Made by a program: the position numbers and the translations under genes. From Myxococcota bacterium (GTDB taxonomy: Bacteria > Myxococcota > B64-G9), in NCBI GenBank assembly GCA_022710975.1, contig JAKLGA010000005.1, positions 62,001 through 126,000 of the forward strand: 64,000 bases of DNA, read 5' to 3'. Below the pieces are notes generated by a model, which was given only the letters and a program-made list of their open reading frames with translations, ran no database searches and was not told the origin of the DNA. Positions 53,801 through 61,846 of the stretch are shown in pieces (within the stretch, counting starts at the first letter, position 1; the number at the start of each line of letters is the position of its first letter).

Positions 53801-54974
53801 TGTCCACGTCGTCGTAGAAGCCGCAGTTGCGGTAGCAGTCCTGAGGCTGCCAGCCCCCGGCCTGGCACACGTAGCGGTCGCTCCCCTGGCAGGTGGCCGC
53901 GCCGAGCCCCACCGGGCTGCCGTCGGCCGCGGCGCACGGGGTGCCCGCGGGCTCGCAGAAACGCGCGCCGCCCGGCGAGGGCACGCAGTTGTCCGACAGG
54001 CACATGTAGGCCCCGTCGCAGGCCTGGCCGCTGGGCTGCTTCGCGCGGCACTCGAGGATGGGGGGGAAGAACTGGAAGAAGCAGTAGCCCTCGGCAGAGC
54101 AGCCCTCGTCGGTGAACGGATCGCACTCCTCGACGCAGCCGACGCACTGGCCGAGCACGCAGGCGTCCTGGTCCACGTAGGCGCCGCACTCGCGGAAGCA
54201 GTCCGCGCTCGACCAGGTGTCCGTGCCCGAGCAGGTGGCCTGGTCCGGGCCGTGGCAGGTGACCGTGCCCTGGGCCACCCCCACCCGGTTGCCGTCCACG
54301 CAGGCCGACCCGACCGGCCGGCAGTAGCGGCTCCCGGCCGGATCGTGGCCGCACTGGCCCGAATCGCAGTCCGCGTCCGAGGCGCAGGCCTTGCCGTCAG
54401 CCCGGGGGTCCAGGGTGTCCTTGAGCACGCGCAGGTCGTCCACGAAGATGTTGTTGCCGTAGGCGCTGTCCCCGAGCAGCCCGATGCGGAACTGGGCCCG
54501 GCCGGCGAAGTAGCCGATCGGCACCACCTTCTCCTCCCAGCCCGGGGTGGCGCTGTAGCGGGTCCACTGGGCCCAGGGGTAGAAGGTGTTCCCGTCCGTG
54601 CTGTAGAGCAGCTGCAGCGTGTCGGCGGCGCCCGAGGAGCCGGAGTTCCGGTACATCCACAGGCGCACCTCGGCCACCTCGGCCCCGGACAGATCGAGGT
54701 TCCCGGAGTAGATCCAGGCGTAGTCCCCGCTGGAGGCGTTGTAGGAGTTGAACCAGGCCATCTTGGCCCCCTCGTGGGGGCTGCAGGCCGGGTTCGAGCC
54801 GCTCGAGGTCGTGTCCCAGTCCGCCGTGGTGTCCGTCGGCAGCACCTCGGTCCAGGGGCTGAGCGAGGAGTTGAAACCCTGGGAGTGGACCGTGGTCTGC
54901 GCCCGGGCCGGAGCCGCCAGGCACAGCAGCACGGCCAGCGCGAGGAGGGCCGGGAGGCGGACGCGGTCCAGCAT
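50823..54974 (-). CDS. Giant Cys-rich exported protein with MYXO-CTERM-like tail
   Basis: Exported protein of 1383 residues. Signal peptide MLDRVRLPALLALAVLLCLAAPARAQ; then a jelly-roll/MAM-like domain (about 25-175, with GDYAWIYSGNLDLSGAEVAEV); then about 1000 residues dense in Cys, made of three long diverged super-repeats (see findings) with knots such as DCRSGVCVDNRCCAEDC. A PKD-like domain (PVTLDGSQSWDPEGEPLAHAW) follows near the C-terminus. The end is CGCSGLGAPAGAP, a hydrophobic stretch and RLRGRRRPP: a clear MYXO-CTERM-type sorting signal. It heads a coupled operon with the CBM9-like lipoprotein and the PEGA protein. Probably disulfide-bonded on the surface. Confidence 0.88.
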   Translation of the reverse strand: MLDRVRLPALLALAVLLCLAAPARAQTTVHSQGFNSSLSPWTEVLPTDTTADWDTTSSGSNPACSPHEGAKMAWFNSYNASSGDYAWIYSGNLDLSGAEVAEVRLWMYRNSGSSGAADTLQLLYSTDGNTFYPWAQWTRYSATPGWEEKVVPIGYFAGRAQFRIGLLGDSAYGNNIFVDDLRVLKDTLDPRADGKACASDADCDSGQCGHDPAGSRYCRPVGSACVDGNRVGVAQGTVTCHGPDQATCSGTDTWSSADCFRECGAYVDQDACVLGQCVGCVEECDPFTDEGCSAEGYCFFQFFPPILECRAKQPSGQACDGAYMCLSDNCVPSPGGARFCEPAGTPCAAADGSPVGLGAATCQGSDRYVCQAGGWQPQDCYRNCGFYDDVDTCAGGVCAQCATSCDGNEDCKTGILCQANVCVGDLPLGSTCQLGTQCASDQCVDGRCCQDVCSAPCHRCDLDGSGVCKPILAGGDPDGECAGDGLCGGACNGAGGCQFPPGSTVCDACARCDGRGACAAYVEAGTDPADECPACQACSGGPGGCAAAADGQDPLGDCGESPADGCGLDGACNGEGACRAWLEGTPCGASSCAGGVEQLPDSCDGQGLCVNRGSRACGLYRCADAERCATACSTHASCVSAAFCAADGSCQPDREAGESCAGLVFAGQVTSAACTSGYCFPDNFDAAGEFCASGPTRCVHDGVEFAAGDALCAGDDAYRLCRGGALGWGDEVSCAPGFCDAGGGAGSGHREPGACLSGPGGGCATACTSCEPYLAESEFSCRSACTGPEHCWPDYDCRDGLCQLPEGIGDLCDTQADCRSGVCVDNRCCAEDCTGDCRACNLPDREGLCTPVAADSDPDGDCPTQPADSCGTTGVCDGQGACAHWPAAQVCAPGRCEGSTLLGPSQCDGQGACAPGAGTECAPGRCEGLACRTDCSSHAECDAAGFCGLAGTCQPDLADLAACADVVLPGQPRDPACLSGRCAEDALGGSWICISGVDTCAALGQAYPPGYRLCEGQAGYRVCLGGAEGWSALSACPGATVCNAGGGQGSGVRPQATCSSGPLGGCQAACQSCYPYLASAPGVCLARCTGDGECWPGLTCESEVCVRRAGLGEGCATTADCAYGSCADGVCCNLACDAGCQLCDDPLARGVCLFAQAGTDPGDDCAPGAEACGTTGLCDDQGACALQAAGSECAPASCAAGVRTSPGFCDGSGQCAPGLEHPCPSGACEGDQCAAGQADGGTDDGGDGGDDGGGNQPPRAEAGQVAPVAPGTPVTLDGSQSWDPEGEPLAHAWTQSSGPVQVTLTGSTTPRPSFTPVVLGVYTFELVVSDGELDSLPDLVSVRVESAEDGCGCSGLGAPAGAPGLLAFGLLALARLRGRRRPP

Positions 54975-55080
54975 GCCCCAAGGCTCCCCCAACCCCCGCG
55001 GGACGTCAAGTACACGTCCCCTCCGGGACCTCACCCGGCAGGTCGATTCTGGTAGGATGCTTCCCGGAGGAGGTCGAACC

Positions 55081-56343
55081 ATGCGCGCGCGCACCCTGGC
55101 CTGCCTGCTCGGCGTGTTGTCCCTGTCCGCACCCGCCCTGGCGGGCCCGCCCAGGCTGGTCAAGCAGCTCCCCGTGCCCACCGACCGGGAGTACCACCTG
55201 CTCAACCCGGATCGCTACGTCCAGGTCCGCGTGGAGCGCCTGCTGGCCGAGCCGCCGAACCGCTGCCTGGACGGCCTGGCGGTGACCGTGGTGGACCTCG
55301 CCAAGCTGGAGGCCGTGGAGCTGCGGATCGACCTGAAGCCGCTGGTGGCCGAGCGCGCCGAGATGTTCCTGGACGGCCAGCCCACCTGGCAAAACCAGGC
55401 GGGCGACACCCACGCCAGCTTCCAGGTGAAGCTGCTGCGCTACGATCCGGAACGCGGCCGGAGCGGGCTGCTCGTGGACAACCGGCCGCCCGACGAGGGC
55501 GGCGCCTGGAGGCGGCGCCTGCTGTACGTGCCCTGGGACCCCCGGGAGAACCGCCTGGGCAAGGAGATCGTGCTGCACGAGGTCGAGGGCGACCGGTCCT
55601 CGCCCGACGCGAGGCGCTTCACCGAGCTGGGCCCCGATCCCACCGGCCGCTACGAGTACTTCCTGGCGACGGAGAAACTCCCCGAGGACGACTCCGGCAG
55701 GAGCGCGACCCGGCTGCTCGCGCTGCGGCTGGACCTCGACACCCGGCAGGTGGACTGGCGCTACAGCCTGGAGACCGCGCCCGCCAGCCGTCCCGCCTTC
55801 GGCTCCTTCGGCACCTTCCTGGGCGGCCTCAGCCGGGACGGCGGCCTGCTGCTCCTGGCCGAGTACACCGAGACGTGGGACACACCCCTCGAGCCGCCGC
55901 CGGAGGTGCGGATCATCGACGTCGCCAAGCAGAGCCACTTCGGTTTGCCCATCCTGCACACGCCCTACGGGCTGGTGGTGGGCCCGCAGGCCCAGCTCCT
56001 GGTGGTGGCCAACAGCCAGGACCGTAAGCTGGTGGCCTACGACCTGGACAAGCGCGCCCGCCTGCGGGACGCGGCCGCCCCGGGCCAGGTCCACAAGGCG
56101 GTGCTCAGCCGCGACGGGAAGGGCGTGTGGCTCTTCGCGCGCGGCCGGACGCTCGAGCTGCGCGCGCTCCCCACGCTGAAGCTCCAGGCGAGCTTCCCCA
56201 TCGGCAAGCTGCTGCCCGGCACCCCGGCCCTGGACGCAGAGCGGAGCGCCGTCACCCTGGACGGGCGCTTCCTGGTGGCGCCCGAGGCGGACCCGCACGG
56301 CTTCGGCAAGGACCAGGGCCTGTTCGTGCTCGAGCTGCCCTGA
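55081..56343 (+). CDS. Exported propeller-like protein
   Basis: Exported protein of 420 residues: signal peptide MRARTLACLLGVLSLSAPALAG; strand-rich mature part with propeller-like phrases (LLVVANSQDRKLVAYDLDKRAR, AVLSRDGKGVWLFARGRTLEL). GGAGGAGG lies before the ATG. It is divergent from the Cys-rich gene (106 bases between starts). No family assigned. Confidence 0.7.
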   Translation: MRARTLACLLGVLSLSAPALAGPPRLVKQLPVPTDREYHLLNPDRYVQVRVERLLAEPPNRCLDGLAVTVVDLAKLEAVELRIDLKPLVAERAEMFLDGQPTWQNQAGDTHASFQVKLLRYDPERGRSGLLVDNRPPDEGGAWRRRLLYVPWDPRENRLGKEIVLHEVEGDRSSPDARRFTELGPDPTGRYEYFLATEKLPEDDSGRSATRLLALRLDLDTRQVDWRYSLETAPASRPAFGSFGTFLGGLSRDGGLLLLAEYTETWDTPLEPPPEVRIIDVAKQSHFGLPILHTPYGLVVGPQAQLLVVANSQDRKLVAYDLDKRARLRDAAAPGQVHKAVLSRDGKGVWLFARGRTLELRALPTLKLQASFPIGKLLPGTPALDAERSAVTLDGRFLVAPEADPHGFGKDQGLFVLELP

Positions 56344-56378
56344 GAGGCACCGGCATCCACGACCGAATGCGAAGAAGC

Positions 56379-56405
56379 TTTGCGTTTGGTATGACCAAAC
56401 GCAAA
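56379..56405. terminator. Perfect 12-bp inverted repeat between convergent genes
   Basis: TTTGCGTTTGGT (56379-56390), spacer ATG, ACCAAACGCAAA (56394-56405). It lies 36 bases after the propeller stop and before the convergent lipoprotein gene. It is AT-rich for this genome. It may end both transcripts or be an operator; no T-run. The rest of the 205-base gap shows no gene. Confidence 0.6.
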
Positions 56406-56548
56406 TTGGCCCACAGGCCGCGTAACCGATTGTTCCTCTGGGAGATAATGGAATCGAAAGGACTGGTTTTCCCCTTCCCCGCCCTCCCCACCGCGCTCCC
56501 TGCGCCAGGCTGATCCCGGCCGCCTTGCTGTGTCGTGGACGGTCCAGG

Positions 56549-58735
56549 TCAGTTCTGCGGCAGCTCCCAGACCTCCGGTTGCCTCTGGTTGAAGGTCACC
56601 ACGAGTTGACAGCCCTCGGCCAAGAAGTCGAGGGAGGAGACCGTGTTTTCAATTTCCTCGACCATCAACCGCGTCCGGCCCGATGAGACATCGCAGATCC
56701 TGAGCCGCTCGACAGGCCTCGACCCATGCTCCTCTCCTGGGCAAGACTCTGGGTAGCCCGGCCGAGTCGACCACATCGCGAATACCTTTCCATCCGGACT
56801 GAAGGCCACCTTTCTCAGGATTTCGCCGCACAGGAGCTTGCGGGTGATCAAGTCCTTCGTCTCCCGATCGATAATGAGCAACCCTTCCCTGGTGAAGAAG
56901 TAAAGGTCGTCACTGGCGGTCAGGCCCGCTCCTCGTACATCGTCGAAGTTCAGCAACGAGACATCCCATTCCTCGACGACCTCCTTGGCCAGGTCGACGG
57001 ACATGTAGCAGAGCCCTGGCATCTTTCCGCCGATGTCCTTCGCCAAGCTGATCGCTCGCCCTCCATCCCGGCTGAGCTCTGCGAAACCGAAATGGCACGG
57101 AGAGGATGCATCGCGCATGAAGCTGGACTGCCTACTGAAGCGCAGCAATTGAAGGTCTCCGCCGAAAGGTCGGCGCTCGATGGCCGCTCCCAATCGGAGC
57201 GCATGTGCCGAGTCGACAGATTCCTCTGCACACACTGCGTCAGAGGCCAACTGCAGTTCCTCCGACCATCCTGCATCGGCAACTCCACGCAACGACAGAA
57301 AGCGCGCACCGAACTCCTGCCGGTCCTCTGCCCTGCACAGGTTGCGCGCCAAGCCAGCGAGGATGTGCCTGGATTCTCGGCCGAGATGCTGAGCATGATC
57401 GGACAGCAGCCTGGCGGGTCTCGGGATCACGCAAGGAGGTGCATCAGGGTTTCGCTCGAGGCGTGTGAGGATCCCGTCCAGCAGGGCAGGTACGATCTCG
57501 ACGGGAGCGGTCGGGATCAACCCCGTCGCAAGCGACAGCACTCTATCCGGATGAGGCTGCCGCAGGGTCGCACCGTCATCGTCGCAGAACAACTGGTTAC
57601 AAATCGCACGCTCTACGGGCAAGACCGCCTTCACGCCAAGCCGCAGAAGCCTCACCCGAGCCATTGCCTCGGCGTGATCATCGCTGGAGCCGAGGAGCTC
57701 CAGTGCTTCTTCCGCGCTGCCGCGATAGACCTCGACCCTGGCATCAGGTGGGACTCCACGGCATGGTTTTCCATCCGCTTTCGCATCATGCCATCCCCGC
57801 TCGGTCGCGACAGCATGTCGCTGGCCGAGCCCAGCCAGGACCTCCGGCAGAAAGTCCAAGGGAAGCCTCATCTTCAGCAGCTCGTCGCAGTTGGCCGTCC
57901 GGTAGTGACAGCGTCGTCTCGCGCTAGGCCCGGTGTCTTTATCGAGGAGCAGGATCTCCGCATCCCATGGCAACAAGTCCTCGCCTTGAGCAGGGACTCT
58001 CCAGAGGACCCTGGTGCCATCGTTCAGGCAGAAGCTCTCTCCAGCGCGGGGCGGCTCACCCAAAAGAGTTCGGTTGACCATCACGAGAGGACGACCTTCT
58101 TCCTCCGCAGGCTCCCATCGGCCAAGGACCACACGGGATGATCCAAACACCTCGCAGGTTCTCGCAGCCCTCCACAGCGCCTCGACAGCCCTGGTCTCTC
58201 CCACAGGCTGCCACTCCAGAAGTTCGAAGTCCGTCGCGCGACGCCTGGCGGTGCTCGAGAGTTCGAATATCCCAGTGACGCCCTCTGGCTCGTCGCTCAG
58301 TGGATGGCCGGAATAGACCGAGACGCTGACCCGCTGGGAGGGTGGTACTCCAGCGAGGACTCTTTGCACGTCGACCTCCAGGATCAGGTCCCGAGGTCCA
58401 AGCAACGAGCCAAACTGGGAGGTCCGGCGCGCGATCCCGCCAAGAACCACGAGATCCGGCAGATCCACATCACCGACGCTGCAATCCCTCGCACTTGTGT
58501 AATTGGGTCGCGGGCCGGTCGCCGGGCACTGGAGACAGAGCTCCGGCACGTGTGAGCTTTGCGGCAGAAGATCCAACATCGCTCGGGTCAGCACGAGAAG
58601 CAGCCCCGGGGACTCTTCCCTCGTGCAACCCTGGAATTCACAGCCGAGGGACTGAAGCAGACAGACTGCGGCAAAGCTCAGTCCCGCCACCCGTACCCGA
58701 AGAGACCTTCCAGACACGGGATTGACCTGTGCCAT
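56549..58735 (-). CDS. Large lipoprotein with propeller-like C-terminus, low GC
   Basis: Lipoprotein of about 728 residues: lipobox LQSLGC after a hydrophobic leader (VAGLSFAAVCLL). The N-terminal part (CSVGDVDLPDLVVLGGI...VYSGHPLSDE) has the strand pattern of a netrin/TIMP-like domain, low confidence. The C-terminal 170 residues have propeller-like blades (VAFSPDGKVFAMWSTRPG). The ribosome-binding site at the ATG is poor and a GTG twelve bases further upstream is possible. GC is visibly lower than its neighbours (see findings). It follows the next gene by 28 bases. Confidence 0.62.
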   Translation of the reverse strand: MAQVNPVSGRSLRVRVAGLSFAAVCLLQSLGCEFQGCTREESPGLLLVLTRAMLDLLPQSSHVPELCLQCPATGPRPNYTSARDCSVGDVDLPDLVVLGGIARRTSQFGSLLGPRDLILEVDVQRVLAGVPPSQRVSVSVYSGHPLSDEPEGVTGIFELSSTARRRATDFELLEWQPVGETRAVEALWRAARTCEVFGSSRVVLGRWEPAEEEGRPLVMVNRTLLGEPPRAGESFCLNDGTRVLWRVPAQGEDLLPWDAEILLLDKDTGPSARRRCHYRTANCDELLKMRLPLDFLPEVLAGLGQRHAVATERGWHDAKADGKPCRGVPPDARVEVYRGSAEEALELLGSSDDHAEAMARVRLLRLGVKAVLPVERAICNQLFCDDDGATLRQPHPDRVLSLATGLIPTAPVEIVPALLDGILTRLERNPDAPPCVIPRPARLLSDHAQHLGRESRHILAGLARNLCRAEDRQEFGARFLSLRGVADAGWSEELQLASDAVCAEESVDSAHALRLGAAIERRPFGGDLQLLRFSRQSSFMRDASSPCHFGFAELSRDGGRAISLAKDIGGKMPGLCYMSVDLAKEVVEEWDVSLLNFDDVRGAGLTASDDLYFFTREGLLIIDRETKDLITRKLLCGEILRKVAFSPDGKVFAMWSTRPGYPESCPGEEHGSRPVERLRICDVSSGRTRLMVEEIENTVSSLDFLAEGCQLVVTFNQRQPEVWELPQN

Positions 58736-58763
58736 TCGTATGCGCACCGAGTCGGGATCAGCC

Positions 58764-59468
58764 TTACCGCTGCGGCGGAAGGAACCCGTCCGAGCCTTTG
58801 GAGTCCTGCGAGCCAGGGCTGGAGCCGACGATGGCAGGGACCACGAGCTTGCGGCTGCGGCGGTCCGTGTAGAGCCTGCGAACGCCCAGCCCAAGCCCCA
58901 CCATGCCGGCCATCAGGCACGCCATCGCGAACCTCGCGTCAGGGCGATCACCTTCGCTGAGGATGACGAAGTCCTCGCTCAGCTCCTGCCCGATCCTGGC
59001 GATGTCCTGGCGCACTTGCCCCGTCGGGCTGAGAGATCCACCGATCATGCCCTCCACATCACGGCTCACGAGCATCTCGGCGAGGTGCTCCTCGATGAAC
59101 GCATCGCGCTTGTATTCATCGACGGCCGCGATCCTGGCCTGGAGCTGCTGGTAGAGGCCGATCAGCGCCGGATCCCTGGTGGCGAGCAGCAGCGGGGTCT
59201 TGGCGTCCGCGGGCTCCGTCGGTACGCGAACTGGCAAATAGAGCCGGATGAGCCCGTGGGGATATTTGCGATCCTGCTCCGCGATGGCCTCGGGGATGAA
59301 CAAGGTGCAGCCTGTCAGGCGCAGCCAGCCTGCGCTGGGCCTGTCCTTGACGTACCTGTCGCAGGGCATGTCGAGCGGGTTCGGGTTCTGGGAGTGCAAG
59401 TAGAGGCCATGGACGCCACCACCCAGCAACGCCAGGATCACCAACCCAGCACAGATCTTCACCTTCAT
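58764..59468 (-). CDS. Membrane protein, unknown, low GC
   Basis: Protein of 234 residues with an N-terminal helix (ICAGLVILALLGGGVHGLYL) and a second near 180-198 (ACLMAGMVGLGLGV) followed by RRLYTDRRSRK, so the loop between them (about 160 residues) is probably periplasmic. Cys in CDRYVKDRPSAGWLRLTGC could pair. GGAGG lies before the ATG. It probably forms an operon with the lipoprotein gene downstream. Confidence 0.65.
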   Translation of the reverse strand: MKVKICAGLVILALLGGGVHGLYLHSQNPNPLDMPCDRYVKDRPSAGWLRLTGCTLFIPEAIAEQDRKYPHGLIRLYLPVRVPTEPADAKTPLLLATRDPALIGLYQQLQARIAAVDEYKRDAFIEEHLAEMLVSRDVEGMIGGSLSPTGQVRQDIARIGQELSEDFVILSEGDRPDARFAMACLMAGMVGLGLGVRRLYTDRRSRKLVVPAIVGSSPGSQDSKGSDGFLPPQR

Positions 59469-59720
59469 AGACCAATCCTCCAGACGCCAAGTCCCGCTCT
59501 GATCGCTCGCACCCAGGGTGATTCTGGATTCTTATCAACTTCCGCCCAGGACAGCAACCGGCCGTTTGGGAGCACCTGTGTGCTCGCCGACCAGCCCTGG
59601 ACCGAGAGCAGAAAGGACCAAGGGTCGATCACCTCTAGAGGTTCTTGCTCGCTCGAAGGTCCGGCCGATTGAGTTGCTGGGAGCCATGGGCAGAGCCTGG
59701 ATGCAGCAAGTTTGAATTAT
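59469..59720. other. Gene-free, lower-GC stretch
   Basis: About 250 bases with no convincing coding sequence, repeat or RNA. It lies upstream of the 59468 gene and may carry its promoter, but no clear -35/-10 pair was found. Confidence 0.5.
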
Positions 59721-59751
59721 CCAGTACGTCCAGGAATATTGGACATACTGG
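59721..59751. repeat. Inverted repeat, operator-like
   Basis: CCAGTACGTCCA (59721-59732), a 7-base AT-rich loop, TGGACATACTGG (59740-59751): 12-base arms with one mismatch (C/T, G-U in RNA). It sits just before the degraded gene at 59763, as an operator or promoter element would. Confidence 0.65.
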
Positions 59752-59762
59752 AGCGAAAACGA

Positions 59763-59963
59763 GCGACCTCCCGCTCGACCTCCGGCAAGCCATCCCTCGA
59801 CCTGCCCGCCCTGCTCGAGCTCCTGGACGCGCGCCTGTAGGCGCTGGACGTCGCGGCCGCGCGGGCCGACGTGGAGCCCTTCGTCTCCGACGCGGACAGC
59901 CTTCGGCTGTGGTCCCGGGAGTTCTTCTCCACCCTCCTGCGAACGCACCTGCAGGCCGTCTGA
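59763..59963 (+). pseudogene. Remnant of a degraded gene, possibly AbiEii-like
   Basis: One frame reads SLDLPALLELLDARL, a stop at 59838-59840, then ALDVAAARADVEPFVSDADSL and RLWSREFFSTLLRTHLQAV to a stop at 59961. The helical, well-formed sequence on both sides of the stop suggests a decayed C-terminal fragment. The ...ADVEPFV...W...FF...L pattern recalls the end of AbiEii-type nucleotidyltransferase toxins, a weak resemblance. Confidence 0.35.
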
Positions 59964-59974
59964 GCACGGGAGGG

Positions 59975-60805
59975 TCAGCGCAGCGACCAGCCGAGCACCA
60001 CGCGCAGCATGAAGCCCCAGGAGTCCGGGAGCGGGCGGCCCGCGACCAGGCTCTGGTTGGCGGTGTGGGCGTAGATCGCGGCCGCGTTCAGCCGCACCAG
60101 CATCCCGCCGGCGAGATCGAGCGCCGCGGTCGGGCCGAACAGCAGCTTGGCCCCGCCCTCGGCCTCCTCGGCCTCGAACAGCCCCTCGAGATCTTCGCCC
60201 GCGAGCTCGAAGCCCTGGCGGTACCAGGGGGTCACCGCGTAGCTCGCGGCCAGCGCCACCATCACGTCCGCCTCGTCCCGGCCGGCCGAGCCCACCGGGA
60301 TCTCCAGCAGGCCGCCCAGGCTGAGATCGAGGTCGCCGAAGGAGCGCCCCAGGGTGAGCCGGGCGCGCGGGATGTGGTCCCCGCGGTAGTCGAAGAGGTA
60401 CCCCAGGCCCAGGTCCAGGTTGACCGCGTGGAGGTCCTGGCGGAGCGCCCGGGCGAGCGCCTCGAGGCCGGCTGCGTACGAGCCCAGCCCGCCCCCGCGG
60501 CCGGGATCGAGCAGCAGGCCGGCGAAGCCCTCGAGCCCCAGCCAGCCGAGCGGCTGTCCGCGCAGCCGCAGCCCAAGCTCCACCCCGTCGGGCGCGAAGT
60601 TGCGGCTCTCGCGGGTGCCGTAGGCGGTCTCTAGCATGACCGCGAAGGCGCCCTCCGTCCCCTGACCGGTGCGCTGGTAGACGTAGGGGCTGCCAGGGTC
60701 GGCGGCGCGCACCGACCCGGCCAGGACGAAGGTGACCAGGATCACGCCGGCAGCGATCGCGGCGCGCGGGCGAAGGTGGATTTCCGTGGCAAAGCCGATC
60801 CTCAT
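59975..60805 (-). CDS. Outer-membrane-like barrel protein
   Basis: Exported protein of 276 residues with a leader (RAAIAAGVILVTFVLAGSVRAAD) and alternating strands to the C-terminus (LRVVLGWSLR). Phrases such as LDLGLGYLFDYRGDHIPRARLTLGR are typical of transmembrane strands. Weak ribosome-binding site. Divergent from the EF-hand lipoprotein (141 bases between starts). Function unknown. Confidence 0.7.
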   Translation of the reverse strand: MRIGFATEIHLRPRAAIAAGVILVTFVLAGSVRAADPGSPYVYQRTGQGTEGAFAVMLETAYGTRESRNFAPDGVELGLRLRGQPLGWLGLEGFAGLLLDPGRGGGLGSYAAGLEALARALRQDLHAVNLDLGLGYLFDYRGDHIPRARLTLGRSFGDLDLSLGGLLEIPVGSAGRDEADVMVALAASYAVTPWYRQGFELAGEDLEGLFEAEEAEGGAKLLFGPTAALDLAGGMLVRLNAAAIYAHTANQSLVAGRPLPDSWGFMLRVVLGWSLR

Positions 60806-60946
60806 CGTGGCGAGGTTATCGGTTTCCAGCTTGGGGATCAACCGGTTGGAGAAAAGCACGCGGGCCGCGCAACTCGCCCGGGCGGGCCGGGTTGAACCAG
60901 TCGAATGCGGATCGCAAACCAGACCAACCAGGCAGGAGGACGAGTC

Positions 60947-61768
60947 ATGAAGAAGCTGTACGCACTGCTGGGGATCGCGGCGCTGGCGCTGTGGAGCCTG
61001 ACCGGCTGCGGCACGAACATGGACACGGAGGCGCTGATCGAGGAGGCCACCTACACCGAGGCGCTCTCCGAGGGCGACGGCGAGGGGCTGGACGGCGTGC
61101 CCGAGGGCGACGAGGACGGCGTGGTGGACGAGGAGGCCGAGGCCAGCGTGGACGACGAGGCCCAGCTCTCGGAGACCTGCTCCCTGGAGGCCCTGCGCGC
61201 CCGGGTCATGGCCCGCTACGACCGCAACGGAGACGGCCGGCTCGGGCCGGCCGAGCGCGCGGCCCTGGCCGAGGACCTCGGCCCCTACCCCCGGGCCCGC
61301 TACCGCTGGGCGCGTCACTTCCGCCTGCAGCGCATGAAGTGGGTGTACGATGCGAACGAGGACGGGGTGCTGGACGAGGCCGAGCGCGCGGCGCTGCGCG
61401 GGGACCTCGAGGCGCGCTGCGAGGCCCGCCGGGCCGCGCTGCTCGAGCACTTCGACGCGGACCAGAGCGGCGCCCTGGAGGCGAGCGAGTGGGCCGCGGC
61501 CCGCGAGGCGCTGCGGGCGCGCATCCAGGCCCGGGTGCAGGCGGTGCTGGCGGAGTTCGACGCGAACCAGAACGGCGTGCTCGACGAGGGCGAGCGGCTC
61601 CAGCTCGTGGCCGCCGTCCGCGCCCGGCTGCAGGCCCTGCGCGCGGAGCTCAAGGCCCAGTTCGACGTCGACGGGAACGGGGTGCTGGACGAGGCCGAGC
61701 GCGCCCAGCTCCGCGAGTTCCTCCGCAGCCACGTCCGCGGTGAGCACTTCGGCGAGCAGGGCGTCTGA
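60947..61768 (+). CDS. Lipoprotein with five EF-hand calcium loops
   Basis: Lipoprotein of 273 residues: MKKLYALLGIAALALWSLTGC (lipobox LTGC), an acidic linker (Glu/Asp/Gly-rich, to about residue 65), then five canonical 12-residue calcium loops starting at residues 92 (DRNGDGRLGPAE), 135 (DANEDGVLDEAE), 170 (DADQSGALEASE), 205 (DANQNGVLDEGE) and 240 (DVDGNGVLDEAE). The last four are 35 residues apart. Each keeps acidic positions 1, 3 or 5, Gly 6 and Glu 12. It probably binds calcium at the cell surface. AGGAGG precedes the ATG. Confidence 0.88.
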   Translation: MKKLYALLGIAALALWSLTGCGTNMDTEALIEEATYTEALSEGDGEGLDGVPEGDEDGVVDEEAEASVDDEAQLSETCSLEALRARVMARYDRNGDGRLGPAERAALAEDLGPYPRARYRWARHFRLQRMKWVYDANEDGVLDEAERAALRGDLEARCEARRAALLEHFDADQSGALEASEWAAAREALRARIQARVQAVLAEFDANQNGVLDEGERLQLVAAVRARLQALRAELKAQFDVDGNGVLDEAERAQLREFLRSHVRGEHFGEQGV

Positions 61769-61846
61769 CGGAGCGCCGACCGGCCCGTCGCCTCTCCTTC
61801 CCCTCCCGCTTTCCCGCGAGACCCCACAGAGCCCTGGCCGGGCGAG

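Noticed and set aside
51102-55055. Long plus-strand frame opposite the Cys-rich protein
   Set aside because: Its Ala/Val-rich, repetitive translation is a shadow of the regular Cys codons on the minus strand.
59975-61747. A single minus-strand gene covering the barrel protein and the EF-hand region
   Set aside because: The part over the EF-hand lipoprotein is its antisense shadow; the barrel's own leader starts at 60805.
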